In this document: one piece after another, positions 62,148 through 64,000 of the stretch
Position numbering within the stretch: the first letter of the stretch is position 1
Layout: each line of letters opens with the position of its first letter
Source of the DNA: Rivularia sp963920925
Lineage (GTDB): Bacteria; Cyanobacteriota; Cyanobacteriia; Cyanobacteriales; Nostocaceae
Assembly (NCBI RefSeq): GCF_963920925.1
Contig: NZ_CAWUDI010000001.1
Coordinates: 62,001 to 126,000 of the forward strand
Length of the DNA: 64,000 bases
Reading direction: 5' to 3'
Translations under genes and position numbers: made by a program
Notes under the pieces: generated by a model
Database searches by the model: none
The model's input: only the letters and a program-made list of their open reading frames with translations
What the model was told of the DNA's origin: nothing

Positions 62148-62273
62148 TTAAACTATATTTTTATTCTGTTTTTTAGCTTTTTTTCGATTACTAACATATT
62201 GTGCGAAACCGAGTTCTCTTCTTTTTGGTCTACCGTAATCGGGTACTGGTTTCCTTCTTCTTGCACTAGCCAT
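62148..62273 (-). CDS. Small basic protein, 41 residues, previously easy to miss
   Basis: On the reverse strand an ATG at 62273 follows AAAAAAGGAGAAAACAT, a good Shine-Dalgarno. The product MASARRRKPVPDYGRPKRRE followed by LGFAQYVSNRKKAKKQNKNI and V is very basic (Arg/Lys-rich) with a proline-rich centre, resembling small ribosome-associated or nucleic-acid binding proteins. The frame ends with TAA at 62148-62150. No homologue is known to me, but the strong ribosome site, protein-like amino acid usage and downstream A/T-rich 3' end support a real gene. Confidence 0.6.
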   Translation of the reverse strand: MASARRRKPVPDYGRPKRRELGFAQYVSNRKKAKKQNKNIV

Positions 62274-62660
62274 ATGTTTTCTCCTTTTTTATTCGTTTGA
62301 ATTTGGATTGTTTTTTGTTGTCTCTGTATTTGTCTACATTGTCTTGATGTTGATTCCAGAATAAATAACTGATTTAATTAAACTTTATTGTTTCTTTATC
62401 TTGCTTAAACTTATGTTTATAAAGACAAAAACAGAGACGCATTTTAGCATCTCTGTATAGGAAACCCAATATTTGAAAACTCTGAATGTTTATATTCAAA
62501 AATTGAAAATTTTGATTTTGTATATATGTTTATTTATTTATTTCTTATTCGTTGAGAGTTTTAATAAGCACTATTCGTGTAAATGTAACTCCCTACGACT
62601 TTGGATACAGTAGTAATAATGACGAATCCGGAAAAATCACGAATATAATTTTTATTAATT
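62274..62660. other. Spacer upstream of the small basic protein gene
   Basis: About 390 bases. TTTATAAAGACAAAAACAG and GAGACGCATTTTAGCATCTC: the latter pairs GAGATG/CATCTC-like (GAGACGC...GCATCTC) at about 62432-62454 and may be a small terminator. Otherwise AT-rich. Confidence 0.4.
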
Positions 62661-62812
62661 AGACATCTCCGGAAATGAAAAAAACCCCTCTCCAAACCTC
62701 TCCCCCACAGGGTGAGAGGCTTTAAAACCCCACTTCCCTTGTAGGGAAGGGGGGTAGGGGGGTTAGGTCTATGTATAAAATAAAACTACCTAAATGTTTT
62801 CCGGAGATGTCT
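62661..62812. mobile_element. MITE-like element, family D
   Basis: A 152-bp element with perfect 15-bp ends: AGACATCTCCGGAAA and TTTCCGGAGATGTCT. An ATT occurs at both flanks and may be the target duplication. The core (62685-62768), TCTCCAAACCTCTCCC to GGGGGGTTAGGT, is almost the same as in the family A element at 40069-40240, although the ends are not related. Confidence 0.82.
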
Positions 62813-62866
62813 ATTAGTAGCGATCGCACTTAACAGGATTCTAGAAGAGGCGGGCTGGGTTTGCTT

Positions 62867-62918
62867 GTAGTAGCGCTTCAGCGCATCCGGATTCCGCCCG
62901 GCGCTGAAGCGCTACTAC
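62867..62918. repeat. Long perfect palindrome upstream of hisA 3' side
   Basis: GTAGTAGCGCTTCAGCGC and GCGCTGAAGCGCTACTAC form an 18-bp perfect stem with a 16-base loop (ATCCGGATTCCGCCCG). It lies 47 bases past the hisA stop, so it may stop hisA transcription, and is a member of a wider GTAGTA-armed repeat class. Confidence 0.75.
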
Positions 62919-62964
62919 GAACATAATAAAATTTTCAATTAGAAGAAATATTACTACATAGTTA

Positions 62965-63735
62965 TCAAGCGAAGGTTGAAAAACCATGAGGAGGTATATC
63001 TTGAATGCGCCCATCTCCTACTGCTCTTACTGCTTCACGAAGAGAAATATCGCCAGTATACAAAGCACGTCCGACAATTGCACCTGTTACGCCTTGGGGT
63101 TCCAACGCTAATAAGCTCAGTAAATCCGTCACAGAACTTACTCCACCAGAAGCAATAATCGGTATATCGACAACAGCAGCGAGTTCCCGTAAAGCGTCTA
63201 AATTCGGGCCGCTGAGAGTACCATCGCGGTGAATATCGGTGTAAATTACCTCTGCTGCTCCGAATTCTTGCATTTGTACCGCGAGTTGTGTTGCTAAAAC
63301 TTCCGAAGTTTCCAACCATCCGCGAGTTGCAACTTTACCATTACGAGCATCAATACCAACGATAATTTTCTGGGGAAATTGTTCAGCAAGTTCCTGCACT
63401 AACTGGGGTTGTTCAACAGCAACCGTTCCCAAAATTGCCCATTCCACACCAATATTAAATAATTGTTGCACGCTTTCCTTACCGCGCAATCCACCACCAA
63501 CTTCCACAGGTATGGAAACTGCATTCACAATAGTTTCAATTGCGGATAAATTAACGACTTTACCAGCTTTCGCACCATCTAAATCAACAACGTGTATCCT
63601 AGTTGCACCTTGTTCAACCCATTGTTTGGCAGTATCGGCAGGATTTTCGCCAAATACTTCGGATTTATCGTAATCACCTTGATAAAGCCGCACGCAACGA
63701 CCTTCTAGTAAATCTATCGCTGGAATTACTTGCAT
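62965..63735 (-). CDS. hisA: Phosphoribosylformimino-AICAR ribotide isomerase (HisA)
   Basis: A 256-residue (beta/alpha)8 barrel isomerase of histidine synthesis: converts ProFAR to PRFAR. Conserved segments: MQVIPAIDLLEGRCVRLYQG with the catalytic aspartate (D8 in AIDLL), HVVDLDGAKAG, VEVGGGLRGKESVQQL, the second catalytic aspartate in YTDIHRDGTLSGPN, and ASGGVSSVTDLLSL with GAIVGRALYTG. All are present and length is normal. Not with other his genes, as is usual in cyanobacteria. Confidence 0.96.
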   Translation of the reverse strand: MQVIPAIDLLEGRCVRLYQGDYDKSEVFGENPADTAKQWVEQGATRIHVVDLDGAKAGKVVNLSAIETIVNAVSIPVEVGGGLRGKESVQQLFNIGVEWAILGTVAVEQPQLVQELAEQFPQKIIVGIDARNGKVATRGWLETSEVLATQLAVQMQEFGAAEVIYTDIHRDGTLSGPNLDALRELAAVVDIPIIASGGVSSVTDLLSLLALEPQGVTGAIVGRALYTGDISLREAVRAVGDGRIQDIPPHGFSTFA

Positions 63736-63737
63736 TT

Positions 63738-63842
63738 TAATTGTTAGTGGTTAGTTGTTAGTTGTTAGGGGTTAGGGCATTGGGCATAGGAAGATAAAGA
63801 AATAATCCAAAATCCTTTGACCTTTAACCTTTAACCTTTAAC
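63738..63842. repeat. Heptamer tandem repeats upstream of hisA
   Basis: GTTAGTT and GGTTAGG units at 63743-63776 and CCTTTAA units at 63815-63842. The second run reaches into the 3' end of the next gene. Confidence 0.75.
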
Positions 63843-64000
63843 CTTAGATATTATTGCTTGACGAAAGCCTAATACAACTAAAATATTTGAAAGAGTTAAA
63901 AATACTTCTGCGCTTCCGTGCAGCCAATCGACATTAGCTAAAGTTTCACCGTAATGTACTTGTGCATAAATACCTGCTGGAATCGTGACGGCGACAAATA
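63831..64000 (-). CDS. Membrane protein, C-terminal part (runs off the window)
   Basis: A reverse-strand frame open from the window edge to a TAA at 63831-63833. Visible residues include FVAVTIPAGIYAQVHYGETL, LANVDWLHGSAEVFLTLSNI and LVVLGFRQAIISKVKG. It has a hydrophobic C-terminal helix (VFLTLSNILVVLGF), so it is membrane-bound. The final residues KVKG are encoded by the CCTTTAA heptamer repeats, hence the C-terminus was probably set by repeat expansion. Family not recognised. Confidence 0.55.
   Translation of the reverse strand, partial: FVAVTIPAGIYAQVHYGETLANVDWLHGSAEVFLTLSNILVVLGFRQAIISKVKG

Overview
This 64 kb window is chromosomal DNA from a filamentous, very probably heterocyst-forming (Nostocales) cyanobacterium. 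Evidence: photosystem II assembly factor Psb27, NDH-1 subunits NdhF and NdhD, the LysR regulator RbcR beside an NnrU/Z-ISO protein, two SLH-OprB type porins, a PEP-CTERM protein, a DUF3318 protein, frequent GCGATCGC (HIP1) octamers, heptameric short tandem repeats of the GTTAGTT/TAGGAGT type, and a pair of coiled-coil proteins resembling LfiA/LfiB of Anabaena. Base composition is AT-rich, with long non-coding spacers full of small repeats.

Layout. 1-9.1 kb: a ppsA-like 5' end, recF, a type IIA Ca2+ P-type ATPase, cyanobacterial gshA and a propeller-transglutaminase protein. 9.3-10.6 kb: a complete insertion sequence whose transposase is frameshifted by a tiny repeat. 10.9-19.9 kb: an unknown 427-aa protein, small membrane proteins, a Cas4/RecB-like nuclease, polA, a PEP-CTERM protein and a Cof-type HAD phosphatase. 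20.2-26.3 kb: an ArgRS-like protein without a catalytic domain, a divergent Crp/Fnr regulator, two tandem membrane-anchored PstS-like proteins and a Ser/Thr kinase. 26.5-34.2 kb: rbcR, a Z-ISO candidate, a thioredoxin-like protein, ndhF and ndhD, a photosynthesis and electron-transport block. 34.3-38.1 kb: an accessory stretch with an unknown two-gene pair, a Uma2 nuclease and small unknown proteins. 38.2-47.7 kb: a GHL10-type hydrolase, psb27, cofH, two lipid-linked sugar glycosyltransferases, DUF3318, a zinc-ribbon protein and a second Uma2. 47.9-52.6 kb: tandem iron-uptake-type porins and a Crp/Fnr regulator. 53.1-59.4 kb: a phosphate-response island (phoX, phoU, sphS, sphR) containing a decayed TnpB. 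59.8-62.3 kb: the lfiA/lfiB-like pair and a newly noticed small basic protein. 62.9-64 kb: hisA and the 3' end of a membrane protein gene.

The most unusual content is the spacer DNA. At least five families of non-autonomous palindromic elements can be recognised by terminal inverted repeats, three of them with two copies in the window. Two families with unrelated ends share nearly the same internal core. Very small GC-rich repeats have inserted into a transposase gene and into one of the palindromic elements. The best candidates for undescribed biology among the genes are the catalytic-core-less ArgRS relative, the 34.4-35.3 kb glycine-zipper/coiled-coil pair, and the LfiA/LfiB-like pair beside the phosphate two-component system. 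No tRNA, rRNA or CRISPR array was seen.
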